A stretch of DNA of 64,000 nucleotides from Erodium maritimum (lineage: Eukaryota > Streptophyta > Magnoliopsida > Geraniales > Geraniaceae): assembly GCA_963921825.1 (NCBI GenBank), contig OY997593.1, positions 56,590,039-56,654,038 of the forward strand. Direction: 5' to 3'. Positions 45,170 to 56,512 of this stretch are shown one piece after another. A program made the position numbers and the translations under genes. The notes under the pieces are model-generated. The model had not been told where the DNA came from and searched no databases. It was given only the letters and a program-made list of their open reading frames with translations. The stretch's first letter is position 1. The number at the start of each line of letters is the position of its first letter.

Positions 45170-46020
45170 GATGTAGAGTGCGTAACAGAGAGGGAGTTCT
45201 TTATCATATTCGTTATTCACACTGAATACCGAACAAGATAGTTTAAGCTTCAACTCGTTTTTGTGTTTATTAAATCAAAATATTTCTTACAATGAAAGCC
45301 TCAAGGCCTTATATAGGGAAACTAAAACCCAAAATCCTAATACAATAAGGAAGCTAAATCCAAAAGTCCTAATATGAATAAAGTAAATCTAAAACCCTAA
45401 AACAAAGAGGAAATAAACACCCAGAATCTAAATGTACAAATTTTCGCCAATAGATGACTTCGTGATGCAGAGCGCGTAACGAAAATGGAGTTGTTTATCA
45501 GATTCGTTGATTCACAATGAATACCGAATGAGATAGTTTGAGTTTCAACTCATTTTTGTGTTTATTAAATCAAAACTCGTCTCACAATGTAAGCTTCAAT
45601 GGATTATATAGCGAAACTAAAACCCAAAATCCTAATAAAATAAGGGAACTAAATCCCAAAATCCTAATATAAATAAAGAAAATATCAAACCCTAAATAAA
45701 GAGGAAATAAACATACAAACTCCAAATATACAAATTGCCCCCCGGATGAACTCGAATGGTCGAAAAGCATCTTGAGACATGAAAAGCAATGAGTTTTGCT
45801 TGTGAGTCCGTTTCGACCCGAAAAATACTAGGGTTTTGTCAGATTCGGACACTAGTGTTATGTCCTCAATTTGGACTGCATCATTCCCTCCGAGGTAGAG
45901 AAGTTTCGACCTTAAATCTGGACACACACCAGTCTTGGACTTGGATGGTAGCAAGACAATATTAGTACCCCGAAAAAAATGTATAGGTGTTAGCGCGACC
46001 ATCATGAATAACAGAATTAT
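45170..46020 (-). mobile_element. Decayed LTR element: LTR part with 294-bp tandem duplication and possible pol end
   Basis: Two copies of a ~290-bp segment start at 45170 and 45464 (period 294). On the minus strand each holds a TATA-like box (ctatataaggccttgagg or ctatataatccattgaag) and an AATAAA signal, as expected of an LTR. Upstream on the same strand (46000-45800) lies a frame with LRSKLLYLGGNDAVQIED, which resembles the C-terminal end of some gypsy polyproteins. Assignment is tentative. Confidence 0.4.
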
Positions 46021-46595
46021 CATATTGCCAAGGACAATCCAGAAGGAGGTATGATATGTCAGCACACAATGGAGGATTGTATGGTTGACAGTGATGTTCA
46101 TGAAGTTGTGGCACAGTGATGTTCATGACGCTATGGTACATTTGGTTATATCGGAATACAACGTTGTATTTGAGTGTTCTCAACCCCGCAGATATCGTTT
46201 TTGCTAGAATCCAACATCACACTTTTGCTCACCTCTAGGATGGAAATCGTTTTCAGGACGATGAGGTTTTTGAGTTTTGGAGGACGAGCTCGTGCCTTCA
46301 CAGACATGCCTCTAAATGTGTGTGTTGATATCGATTATTGGCTGGCAGAACAAGATGATGTGGTGATTTGCTCCACACCATTTACATAGTTTTTTGTGGG
46401 TTTTTTTTTCTTTTCTATTATGTTCTTTTTCTCGTTTTGGGTGTGTGTGGTTGCTCTCTTCAATCATTAGTGCTTTAGTTGAGCTTTGTTTCCATTTGGT
46501 GTTTTTTCTTTGAGGAGTGCTGGCCTTGTAACACTTTCCTTTCCTTGTTGTTATACCTTAGAACTTAGGGCCCTTCGTATTAATAAGACCAATAG
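46021..46595. other. Intergenic DNA with a retroposon-like T-rich tail
   Basis: Short direct repeats of cagtgatgttcatga (46088 and 46113). From 46385 the sequence is T/G-rich in the style of LINE 3' ends. Confidence 0.3.
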
Positions 46596-46604
46596 TTTAT
46601 AATA
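46596..46604. repeat. Left 9-bp target duplication TTTATAATA
   Basis: Identical to 56131-56139; together they bracket the Mutator-like element. Confidence 0.9.
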
Positions 46605-47657
46605 GGGTAAATTTCATCTCACTACCCTAACTTTATATTTTTCTATCTCAATACCCTACAATTCGATTTTTGTCACTTTTATACTCGTCGTCAACTTCCC
46701 ATCCATTTTTTTTCATCCAATACACTTAAAAAGTCCATATACCCCTCACTAACAGTCAAATTTTCAAAACCATGTCATTGGTTTTCAAAAATTCGTTTTA
46801 TTTACTTAAAAATCAGTTTTTTATTTAAATTTTTTTTTTTAATAAAAAATCAATTTTTATTTAAATTTCATTTTTATTTAAAAATCAATTTTTTATATAA
46901 AAATCAGTTTATTTTATTTTTTAATCTAATATATATTTAATTATTTTTTAATTTTTAGTAATTATAATAAATTTGGAAAATAAAATATAATAAATTCTTC
47001 TTTTTTTAATTTAATATATATCTTTTAGTGTTTTTTCTAATATTAATTGATTGAATTATTTTACATTTTACGAAAATAAAAAATAATTTAAGAAAAACAA
47101 AAATAATGTCCAGATCTTCATTGTCTTCTCGGTCTCAAGTTGGAGGTTTTGCATAACTGGCGCCGACGACTCAAGCTTTCAGATCTAAAATAATGTCTAG
47201 ATCTTCAATTCAGTGAGCAAATAATGTTCAGATCTTCAATTCCACTAAGCAAACCCCCAAATTGATTTTAGGGAGTGAAATTGATTCCAAAAACCCTAAC
47301 CTTCACCCAAATCTGCACTCATCTTCAACATTCCCTTGCACCGCCTTAGGAGCATGGGACACAACCAGAGCATAGTTCCAAAGCACGGGAGATGGCCTCA
47401 CTCGTGCAAGCCGGAGCACGCGATGGCCGAGAAGAACGTGTGGCAAGAAGCTCGAGATTTGGTTTTGACGACTTTGGTGCGTCTTCTCTAAGCAGGCGGT
47501 GAGGCTCGAGATCTAGTTGCAGTGGAGTATCATCGTTGTTGGTGACATAGGGAAAGAGCACGACCATGAGGTGATTGTGTGGTGTTCCTCGGCTCATCTC
47601 CCCCTCTAGTAGATCAAACCACCAACAAATTTACGGGGTCGAGAAAGGGGTTGAGAG

Positions 47658-49628
47658 TAGGGCTGGGAAAATATCCGGCACCGTCACTAAAAACCGACCG
47701 TCATCGGTCATCCCTGTCACCCGAACCGGTGTCACCGGCGACAGTTACGGTTAAAAAAACCCAACCCGGTAGCATTTTGGGTGGGTACGGTTTTTTATCT
47801 TCCAAACTGGTAAAAAACCGACCAACCGGCTTTAGGTGTGTATATAAAAATGTTTATGTTTTGTTTTACTAAATTGATGGTTATAGTATTACAAGAGGTT
47901 TAAATTAAATGTTGACACTAATATTAGATTAAAAGTGTAACAAAGATAAAATATAGGAGATTAGTTTACTTTTAATCATAAATTTTCCTATAAACAATCA
48001 TGTAGTAAGTTAGTTGTTCAAGTTAAAATAAATTAAATGTTAACACTAGTATTAATGAATTTATTTGATTTTAAAGTTCAAAGTTTATTTGATTGTAATG
48101 AGCTTGAATTTAAATCCTTGCACTTGAATGAACATACATTTTAATCTTTTATTTATTTTTTGTGGCATGTATTTAACTTGAAGGTTAAAAAACTTAAAGG
48201 TGGCTTTGCACAGCCGCCTCATTGAAGCCGATTGTCCTTCCCTCAATCTCCACCCACACCAAAGCCTCTCCCCTCAGCTATTACTCTTGTCTTTATCCTA
48301 CTATTTGAAATATAAGATAGGATCATAAAAAGTTCTCGGAGAACCCTATTGGGGATATTGCTTGAACCATAAAAGGGTTGATCTTGTCGCCGGCAACGAC
48401 ACCACAGCCACCTACCACCGCAGCCATGCCTCCTGGCCTCCATGTAGCGCTGATTACCACTGTTCAGGTACCGTCTCAACCTCCCCCTACCGGTTTAATG
48501 AATAGGTACTCCTCCCCTCCGACTTTCCTCCCGGATCCAGCGACTCCGGGGGCCACCCCGTCGACTAATACCCCTCGTGGTCCCACCATGTCGGGGGTAC
48601 TCTCGCCGGAATTCATGCATGCTGAGATGTAGCCTCTTCCACGGGAGCAACCCCAATCTCCGAACTGGCCGATCCCGCGGATGTCCCACGCTGAATCGGG
48701 GAAGACTACCTTACGTCCCTGCGGCACACCGAAGAGTCGTCAGATCTGTTCGGAGCTGGTCGTGGTAGATCCACGAAGGGCGTCCTCATCCTCGTCCACA
48801 AAAACGGGGGCAAAGTAGTTGATGGACTAGGAGGAAATATAGGACCCGCAGGCGGAGGCGCTTCAGCCTCCTCCGGAAAAATGAGAAGACCCGACGGGGG
48901 TGGGAGGGTCCGTCTACGGACTATACCAACAGACCCAGGACTGCCAGTGCTGGGAGGTCTTGGGTAAACCGCATTCAGAGCACTCTATTTCCACATGCTT
49001 TATGTTTTAGTTCGTTTTTATTTGGGTTGTATTAGTTTGTTTTACATTTGGACTTTTCATTTCCTGTTTCGTATCGTTGAAATGTCTAAGGGGATGCCGT
49101 GAGTTAGTGTTTGGGATCAAAAGAAGACTATTTCTACGGGTCCATGAGCGCCGGGTGGCCTACGGGCGATCGGGACATATATTTGGAACTCGGGGCTTAT
49201 ATGCCCTTCGTTGTATGGTTTATTGTTCGTAGTAATGCAATTCCCCAGTTACTCGTTTCAAAAAAAAAACTTGAAGGTTTTTGTTTTTAGAGACCATTAA
49301 AGACTTTTTTTAAATGTTTTTCTCGATGTAATAGTTTAATAGCAAATTACTAGTAATAATTGATTGTGTTTTGTTGTAAATTAGTTTTATTGTTCTAGTT
49401 TTTTCAGAAATTGATGTTTTTTTCTACTTTGGGCTTTAATTGAAGGCCCAAAAGAAAGCCCAATGGGTCGGTTAAAAACCGTAACCGGGCGGCTCAGTGA
49501 CGGTCGGTTTCGAACTTTCCCATTGGAACTCGGTGCGGTGACGGCTATGGATTTCAAGTAATCGGTCCTCCCGGTTTGGGTAACGGATAATGAAAATATT
49601 ACCGGGCCCCGACCGATGCGCACCCCTA
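47658..49628. mobile_element. hAT-like element, TSD GTTGAGAG
   Basis: Ends TAGGGCTGGG and GCGCACCCCTA, a short inverted repeat of the hAT type, flanked by the 8-bp duplication GTTGAGAG (47650-47657, 49629-49636). The subterminal zones are rich in accgaccg/cggtcggt motifs on both sides. No transposase is present. The flanking DNA has other ttgaga repeats, so the duplication is slightly less decisive than elsewhere. Confidence 0.7.
48187..49267 (+). mobile_element. Poly-A retroposon inside the hAT-like element
   Basis: 1081 bp ending in an A-run (to 49267), flanked by aacttgaaggtt at 48175-48186 and 49268-49279. GC-rich middle with small frames of no recognisable family, then a T-rich 3' region. 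It is probably a truncated LINE or LINE-mobilised transcript. Confidence 0.65.
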
Positions 49629-51318
49629 GTTGAGAGGGATAAATGAAAGAAAGGGGTTGAGAAGGATAGATGAGAGAGAAAGAGAGGAGTTGAGAAAGAT
49701 ATAAATGTAGTTTAAGGTTTTAATGGGTAAAAGGTAGTGTAAGAACCGCCCCCAGTCGATCCCGATCGAACCGATGGATTTCGACGAAGTTTGACTTTTG
49801 GCCGGAAAAGTCAACCGATGACTCCGGAAGTCATTCGGGACCTTCCCAGGGCCCAAAGAGCTTAACCAATCTCACTGTTAGCTTAGTTGAGCCAATTCCA
49901 GTATTTTTTACTGTAATCTTGTAGCAGTCAATTTTCGGTCAACGGGACCCTTTTATCGACTAATCTCGAATTAACTAAAGTGTTGGTTATTATTAGAGAC
50001 AAAGTGGCCCCCAACTAGGACACTTGTCCCTCTTGGCTTGAAGGAGAAGAAGACCCCTATTTGACCCTTCTACCCTCTCAAAAGTTAAATTAGAAGGATT
50101 GAGTCTAAGGGTAACATTGGAATGTCATCAAACTAGGGTTTTAAAGCAATTTGGACCACTTCTCTCCTCATTTTATGTGCTGGCCGAAATTAGAGAGAGA
50201 AAGGGAGAGAAGAGGCAACTTTGAAGCTTGAAGGGAAAGAAAGGTGCAAAAATGGAGTCTTGAAGTGGTTTCACTCCCAAAAACTTTCCAAAACTTCATC
50301 TTCTACCTCCATTCCTCACTCACAAGGTAAATCCCTCATTTAATTTCGCTTCTACAACTTTTGGTTCATGGGTTTTGGTGGAAAATGGAAGAACTTGTTG
50401 GGTTTTGAAGCTTGAGTTTGGTTATTGAGGTTTTGGAGGATTTTGATGATAGACGATGGTTTTAATTCGTGTTTTTGGAGTTTTGATGAACACCCATGAT
50501 GAGTTTTGAAGTAGAAACGTTTAGGAACCGTTTTTGGAGCTTTAAAGGGTCATCCATGGTGGTTTGGAAGGTAAAATTCGTGAAAACCCGAAGCTGGAGG
50601 AAGCAGACGGGTGAACAGTACCAGACGTCACAGACCCGTGACGGAGGACGTCACGGCTCCGTGAGGAGATCCGTGATGGCCAAGTCCACGGATCCGTGAC
50701 CAGATCCGTGGCAGACCAGTCTTGGTCCCTTTAAACCCTTTTTCGATCCTTTTTCGCCTACTTCAAGAGTTTGGTTAGAACTTTGGGTGGAGTCTTTTGA
50801 GCTTGTTTGTTTACACCTTAGTTAGCTTTTAATTAGAGTTTGTTGGTGGCACAAGACCGTAGTACCGAGCAAGGAAGGAAGGAAGAACTTGGACTCGAGC
50901 TAGAAGAACGAAGATCACGCCGGAACCCGTGTGAAGAACGGAGTTGTGACTACCCAGTTTGACAACAGAGTTTTAGAGGAAGACCACAAGGTAGGGAAAG
51001 TCTTAACTTCTTAATTAAAAGCTTAGTATGCATGTTAGGATAATGAAATCGGAAAGGTACTAGAATTGCCTATAGGATGCGAATAACTATAACAATCGTC
51101 TTTCAATTACTAATAAATGGATGTGTCTAGAACGCATGCTTAGGATGAGAACGACTAGTGTAACTCGCTTTCAATACTTGGGAATTGATTTACTGGTAGA
51201 GAGGCCGTGATGAGCCCTCGGATTAGTTGTTGTGCTAGGTTCACATGCTTGGTTGCTAGTTATTAGGATAATCAAGAGTCTAATGAAACTTTTATGTTCG
51301 ATTGATTGATTGTTTACT

Positions 51319-54300
51319 TGTAAAACCCGCTTCGCTTTCAAAAGTGTATTAAATTGCAACCCGGAAACCGTAAGGTAGGTTTTTGAAACGAGTGCAAAAA
51401 AAAAAAAAAAAAAAAATTTAAAGGCTGGACCGGGCGGGCCAGACCCGGCCCACTGCTACAGACCCGGCCCACTGCTACAGGCCCGGCCCAAAATCCAACA
51501 TATATAAGCTTGGGTTAGGGTTCTGAAACCCTAACCCTCTCCCTCTCTTCTTCTCCTTCAGCCGCCCCTCACCATCGTCGTCCTCTCTGCTTCGCCGTCC
51601 GGTCGCCATCACCGGCCACACCTCGCATCGCCGGCCACCGCCCCCGAGTCCGGCAACCACCCACTCCCTCGCCTCCTCTCCCTTCCCTCACTCCGTCTTC
51701 GTCTTCTTCGAAACCCCATCCCCTACCTCCTTCCTCGCCCTAACCAGATCCGGCCACCTCCCTCACCATCGTCCGTCACCCACCTCCCTCTCGCCGTCCC
51801 GTCTTCCCCACGCCGAGCCCCTCCTCCTTCTCCGTCCGGCCACCCCCCGCCCACACCAGTAGCCACCGCCGTCGACCCCCTCTTCCATCTCCCTCTCGGA
51901 TCCCGAACCCTCATCCGACCTCCCTCCCTCCTCTCAACTCAGAGTCCGGCCACCGCTCCCGAGTTCGGCCGACGCTCCCAAGACCGGCCATCGCTCCCGA
52001 GCCCGAGCTCGGCCGTCTCCGGCCACCGTCTCCCTCTCAGAACGGAGCCGAGCCCTTCGAACCCCGTCTCGCCGCCGGCACCGTCTCAAGGTCGCCGGCG
52101 CTCGCCAGATCCGGCGAGCTACGGCCGGATTCGTCCAGATCTGAGGGGAAACCCTCACCCGCGCCCCGTCGCGCCCAAAACCACCACCACCGGCGCTCCC
52201 TCCGCCGTGCTCCACCACCTCATCTCCCACGGTGAGGTTCTCACCACGAGGTTTGGTCGCCGGCGACGTCTCCGTCGGTGGCCGGCCGGTTTCTAACCGA
52301 GCCCCTCTTTTTCGGTTCCCGTGTTGTTCGTTTCAAGTTTATTTGGTTAAACCGTTAATGAAATCGTTTGTTATTTGGTTAAACCGTTAATGAAATCGAT
52401 TAATTTTTGATTAAACCTGCTTATGAAGTCGATTAATATTTGGAACGGTTTTGGATTAAAAAGGGAAATTTGTTAATTTAAAATCAGTTTTTGGATCTGG
52501 ACAATTTGTTGAAGCATAAAACTAACGAAAGTTTATCGGTTAAAAGGGATAGTAATTAAAAACGACTTAGGCCCGTTAAATGAGAAAACGAAGCTCTGGT
52601 TAAATTAAACGGGTTTTAAAACGAATGTCGGTTTTTAAGTTTAAACTTGAGTTAAGTTAAGTTGAAAAGGGGAAAACGAACTCATATCAGATCGGATTTA
52701 GAAAGGTTTGGACCAAAATATCGAGTTTAGAAAAGAACTGAAAGAATCGTTCTGTTTTAAAGTCAAGGTCGGAATTAGATAAAACAAAGGAGTTTCAAAG
52801 ACAGTCTGAGTTAAAATTGGTTTTAACTAGGTTTTGGATCAACTTGAGTTCGGTGCGCGGATGCTCGAACCCGATTCGTTGTAATCCCGCTTTTCTTCCG
52901 CTCGAGTTTAAGGGACAACTGTCGGTTTTAAACTGGATTAATCGTAACCTTTAATTTAGCGATGGAACCGTTATTAATCTATGGCTTTCGCGTTCTCTTT
53001 AGCGCCCGGCTTCGATCGAAGTGAAGCCCGGAGGTAGCGAGCCAGAACGTCAGCAGCTAGGAAACGTAGCGGTTGCTCTTCAGTTGAGGTAGGGAAAAGT
53101 AGCCGGATCTCGGCCCTGATTAGGGAAAGTTAATAGTAGAATTGCATGTGACACCGGGGTGTCGTGGGTTGAGTAGAATTATAAAAATTATTAGAAAGGC
53201 ATGGTACGGGATTGTAGCGTTCAAGAGAAAAGCATGTGACACTTAGTAGTGTCGTAGGAACAGAGAACTTAGCGATAATTGAATTACTGGAGGCATATGA
53301 CCATGCCCGGAGGTTGCTTGTGAAACTAGTGATCTTAGGACTGTTGGAGGCATCGTATATGTCGGAGGTTGTTGCGTGTATTTAATTGTTGAGTTGGGTG
53401 GCCTTGAGAGCCCGTGTTATTTATTGTTGAGTTTGGGTGGCCATGAGAGCCCGTGTATTTCTTTTGGTGTCTTGAGTGGCCGTGAGTGTCGTGGGGTTGT
53501 TGAACCCGAGTCTTGACCGTTGGTGTGTCTTGAAGGGCCGTGAGTGCCCGTGGGGCTGTTGAGCCGTGAATTACTGTTGGTGTGTCTGGGAGGCCGTGAG
53601 TGCCTGTGGGGCCGTTGAGTCCGCGGTTTAGGGTTGGTATCTTGGGTGGCCATGAGTGCCCGTGGATTGTTGAACCTGTGTTATCGCTGTTTGTTGAACT
53701 GTGATTGTGATTGTGATTGTGGTTACCTGAGGTTGTGGGCCCGCTTCATTAAACGGGGGTCCTCGATCACACGCGTCTGCACGTTCAGACGAGGTAGGGG
53801 GCCCGCCTGTCAGTAAAGGGGCCCCGGCCGCGCGTGTGTGGTTCGGTGGTTGTGAGTGTGATAGGTTGACAGTCTGATCCGACTTGTGTCGAGGAAATGC
53901 GACAGGTCGACCGCCTGACCACGTCTATGATCGGTAAAGGGCGCGAGGGAGGTTACTGAGCAGCTGGTTTGCGATCCTTTGAGATCTTGTTTGGTGTGCG
54001 ATCCTTGTGATCTTGTTTGATGTTGCGTAGTTCCTTGAGTCCTTGGAAGAGGCCGTGATCGTTGTGTCGTGTCTACTTACGTGTTTGAGTGTCGAGTCGT
54101 TCGAGGAAGGCCACCGTGGGTGTTTGTCAGTCAGAGTACTTGGGTTGGGGACAGTGATCCCCGGGGTTGAGTTTGTTGTTGGTGTTACCGGCATTGTCTG
54201 CTAATTATGCCGTAGTCAGTCAGTTATCCGTGGTGGTGAGCGAACGCTCACCCCTAGCTGCTTTTCCTACAGGTATTGTTCGTGGGACGGACACGGTGAG

Positions 54301-54528
54301 CTCGCGAAGCTTATGGAGCTAGGAGCGGAGTCCGGGTTTTTACTTTTGGTCTAGCGACGGATACCTCGCCCTTTTGTCCGCTTGTGGGACGTTGTATTTT
54401 GAGTTGTACTCATCTTTTGTTGAACTAAACTGTTAGTGTAAAGTGTTGTAATGGAAATGTATTCAAAGTGTTTTCTTATTCTAAACGTTCGCGTCCCGAG
54501 TTCGGTTTGCTGAAATTGGGGCGTGACA
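51319..54528 (+). mobile_element. Solo LTR, family A, nested, TSD TTACT
   Basis: 3210 bp, starts TGTAAAACCCGC, ends GGGGCGTGACA, flanked by TTACT at 51314-51318 and 54529-54533. Joining the two sides reconstructs continuity with the other family-B LTR, which confirms the insertion. Near its start is an A21 run (51396-51416) and a strong TATA box (51501-51507) followed by a TC-rich leader. Predicted donor CCCACG|GTGAGG (exon end 52231) and acceptor CTTTTCCTACAG (exon restart 54273). Palindrome at 54235-54252. Confidence 0.93.
53390..53665 (+). repeat. gtggccatgag repeat array, short version
   Basis: About six irregular units with the same core as 37276-38040. The minisatellite core at 38101 is represented here by only one to two copies (53860-53945). 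Confidence 0.8.
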
Positions 54529-54790
54529 TTACTGGCTTGGTTGAGTGATTGCGTGTTGAATTACTTGTTTGATTGAACGAATGATTGAGTATGACTGGTT
54601 GTACCAAGGGGTACAATCAGGTGATCAATGTACCGATGGTTCGTGACAGGTAAGTATACGGTAAGTGTGGAGTGTTATTGGATGTCTTTGCTGTGATGAA
54701 AGTGTGAATTGAGAAGTGTTTGAATTATAGTGCTTGTTTCCTTATTCTTATTCTTGAAATGTTTGTTTGTTCGGTTCGGTACTACACCGA

Positions 54791-54807
54791 GGGGGGGGGG
54801 GGGGGGG
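54791..54807 (+). repeat. 17-base poly-G tract in the LTR
   Basis: Seventeen G in a row at the position matching the C15 tract of the family-B LTR at 18557. Confidence 0.9.
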
Positions 54808-54908
54808 TAATCCGGTGCCGTTGTGGTGGTTGGAATTTGACTGATACAGTGAGATATTGGTTGAGTATTGGAGCCCGAGGGGATTGGTTACTAGATATTA
54901 CGAGAATA

Positions 54909-55092
54909 GATTATTGGAGCCTGAGAGCTCGGCAGATCCTACGGGATATTAATTGATTATTGGAGCCTGAGAGCTCGGCAGATCCTACGGGATATTGATT
55001 GATTATTGGAGCCTGAGAGGTCGGCATATCCTACGGGGTATTGATAGATTATTGGAGCCTGAGAGCTCGGCAGATCCTACGGGATATTGATT
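54909..55092 (+). repeat. Minisatellite, 46 bp x 4
   Basis: Units starting around 54913, 54959, 55005 and 55051 with the core attggagcctgagagctcgg. The other family-B LTR has only degenerate versions of this unit. Confidence 0.9.
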
Positions 55093-56130
55093 GGATTACT
55101 TCAAGAGAGATGGTTACTGAGGTTTCACCCAAGGGTATGCGTCCTACGGGAGCACTACCTTGGTTCCCTATGACTTATGGTCCTTTGGAGGCATTTCCGA
55201 GAATCCCGACGATGAGCGTCCCTATGGGATGGTTTCCGGTGCCCCGATGTATGTGCCTCCTCTGGACCGAGGGAAAATCTGATGTGATATGAATACTCTA
55301 GTGGATCGGAATATGGTAACCTAGGTGACACTAGAATCTATTCATGGATCGGAGGCTTGAGAAAGCAAGTGGTTGGCGTGATATCAATTACTCCCATTTT
55401 TTGTATCGTTATGACACGTTATAATATTTCTTTGGAACCTTTCAAGTTACTGTCATCTTTAAGAGTACGGTGCTTATCTTATTCTATCTTGTTTACCTAT
55501 TGTTTCATTGTGCTTATCTTATTCTATCTTGTTATACATGATTTCATTGTTAACCGTATTTTGTGGTTAATTGAGTTATCTGTTTAAGCAGTACAGTATT
55601 GATCTAAGGGTTGAGTTGTTAAGGTTTTTCCTACTGAGCGTAAGCTCACCCCCTTCGATTTCTTACTGTTTTACAGGCATAACTGATGTCTAGTGGGTTC
55701 GAGGCTCGGGAGCTTTTGGATATCTTGGGGTTTATCTTAGAGTTATGTTGGTCGTGTGTACGAAACATTATTTATTTGACTCTTTAGGTTGAGCTGTGAC
55801 TCATTGGAAGTTTTGGAACTATTTACCGATGTTGACGTGAGGGAGTTTATCTTGATATTATAAAGGTTTTTATTAGTTATTTATTGATTTTATACTTTTA
55901 GTTCTGGTCACGTCTCGAGTCCGGTCAAAACCGGATTTGGGGCGTGACAGGTAGTTTAGATATTTTTATAAAAAATATATACGATTTTCCATCCAAAAAT
56001 GGATCAGAAGTTGGCAGTGGGTATGAAAGTGACAAAAATTCAATTCTAAGAAAGTGAGATGCCAAAAAGTAAAATTAGGGTAAAGAGATGCCAAAAAGAA
56101 AATTTTAAAATAATAATATAAAATTTACCC

Positions 56131-56139
56131 TTTATAATA
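56131..56139. repeat. Right 9-bp target duplication TTTATAATA
   Basis: Matches 46596-46604 perfectly. Confidence 0.9.
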
Positions 56140-56145
56140 AAAAAA

Positions 56146-56420
56146 TGTTATGAATATATGTGATATTTATTGGATGACTATTTCATTACATGGAATATTC
56201 TAGATTGGAGTTACAAGACTTTTGAGTTTTGTAACTCCCTCATTTATGTATAGATTAATGTAGGTCATTAAGGTTATGTGTTCATGTTATGAGACTATAA
56301 ATTATGTAAAATTATGATGAATACACTGATCTATTTCTACTATCTTCATATTCTCTTGTTCTCTCTAATTTTGTTATTCCATTCTCTTATACTATCTCTA
56401 GTATTGTTCTTACTTTCACA
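56146..56420 (+). repeat. 5' LTR of the Copia element
   Basis: TGTTATGAATAT... to ...TCTTACTTTCACA, directly followed by the primer site. The size and the CA end fit a Copia LTR. The partner LTR is not in the window, so the left border is inferred from TG. Confidence 0.65.
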
Positions 56421-56437
56421 ACACGTTATCAGCATGA
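56421..56437 (+). other. Primer-binding site of the Copia element
   Basis: acacgttatcagcatga follows the LTR directly. The ttatcagca core is the half-site complementary to initiator Met tRNA used by several plant Copia lineages. Confidence 0.6.
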
Positions 56438-56512
56438 CCGCTCAACTTTCGTAAGTATTTAAGCATACTTTATTTCTTTTAAGTTTATTTGTTATTATTT
56501 TGTGTTTATGTA

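Larger units (their letters stand above)
49738..55949 (+). mobile_element. Solo LTR, family B, TSD GGTAG, split by another LTR
   Basis: Starts TGTAAGAACCGCCCCC, ends GGGGCGTGACA, flanked by GGTAG at 49733-49737 and 55950-55954. Removing the nested LTR and one of its duplications leaves 2997 bp, close to the 3018 bp of the relative at 18557. The predicted leader has a donor CACAAG|GTAAAT (exon end 50326) and an acceptor ACTGTTTTACAG (exon restart 55677). The short palindrome (55635-55648) precedes the acceptor. It contains a G17 run and a 46-bp x 4 array. Confidence 0.92.
46605..56130. mobile_element. Mutator-like element with nested insertions
   Basis: Terminal inverted repeats of roughly 110-140 bases begin GGGTAAATTT at both ends and share acttttatactcgtcgtcaac-type internal blocks with divergence. 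Perfect 9-bp duplications TTTATAATA flank it, the size expected of Mutator superfamily insertions. After removing the nested LTRs about 3.3 kb remain, of which about 2 kb is a hAT-like insertion. No transposase frame is seen, so it is non-autonomous. A 46-codon frame at 47354-47494 could be a captured host fragment, but I cannot identify it. Confidence 0.85.

Noticed and set aside
54791..54807. Assembly gap filled by G
   Set aside because: The equivalent C15 run in the independent LTR at 18557 argues for a real tract, although exact length may be wrong.
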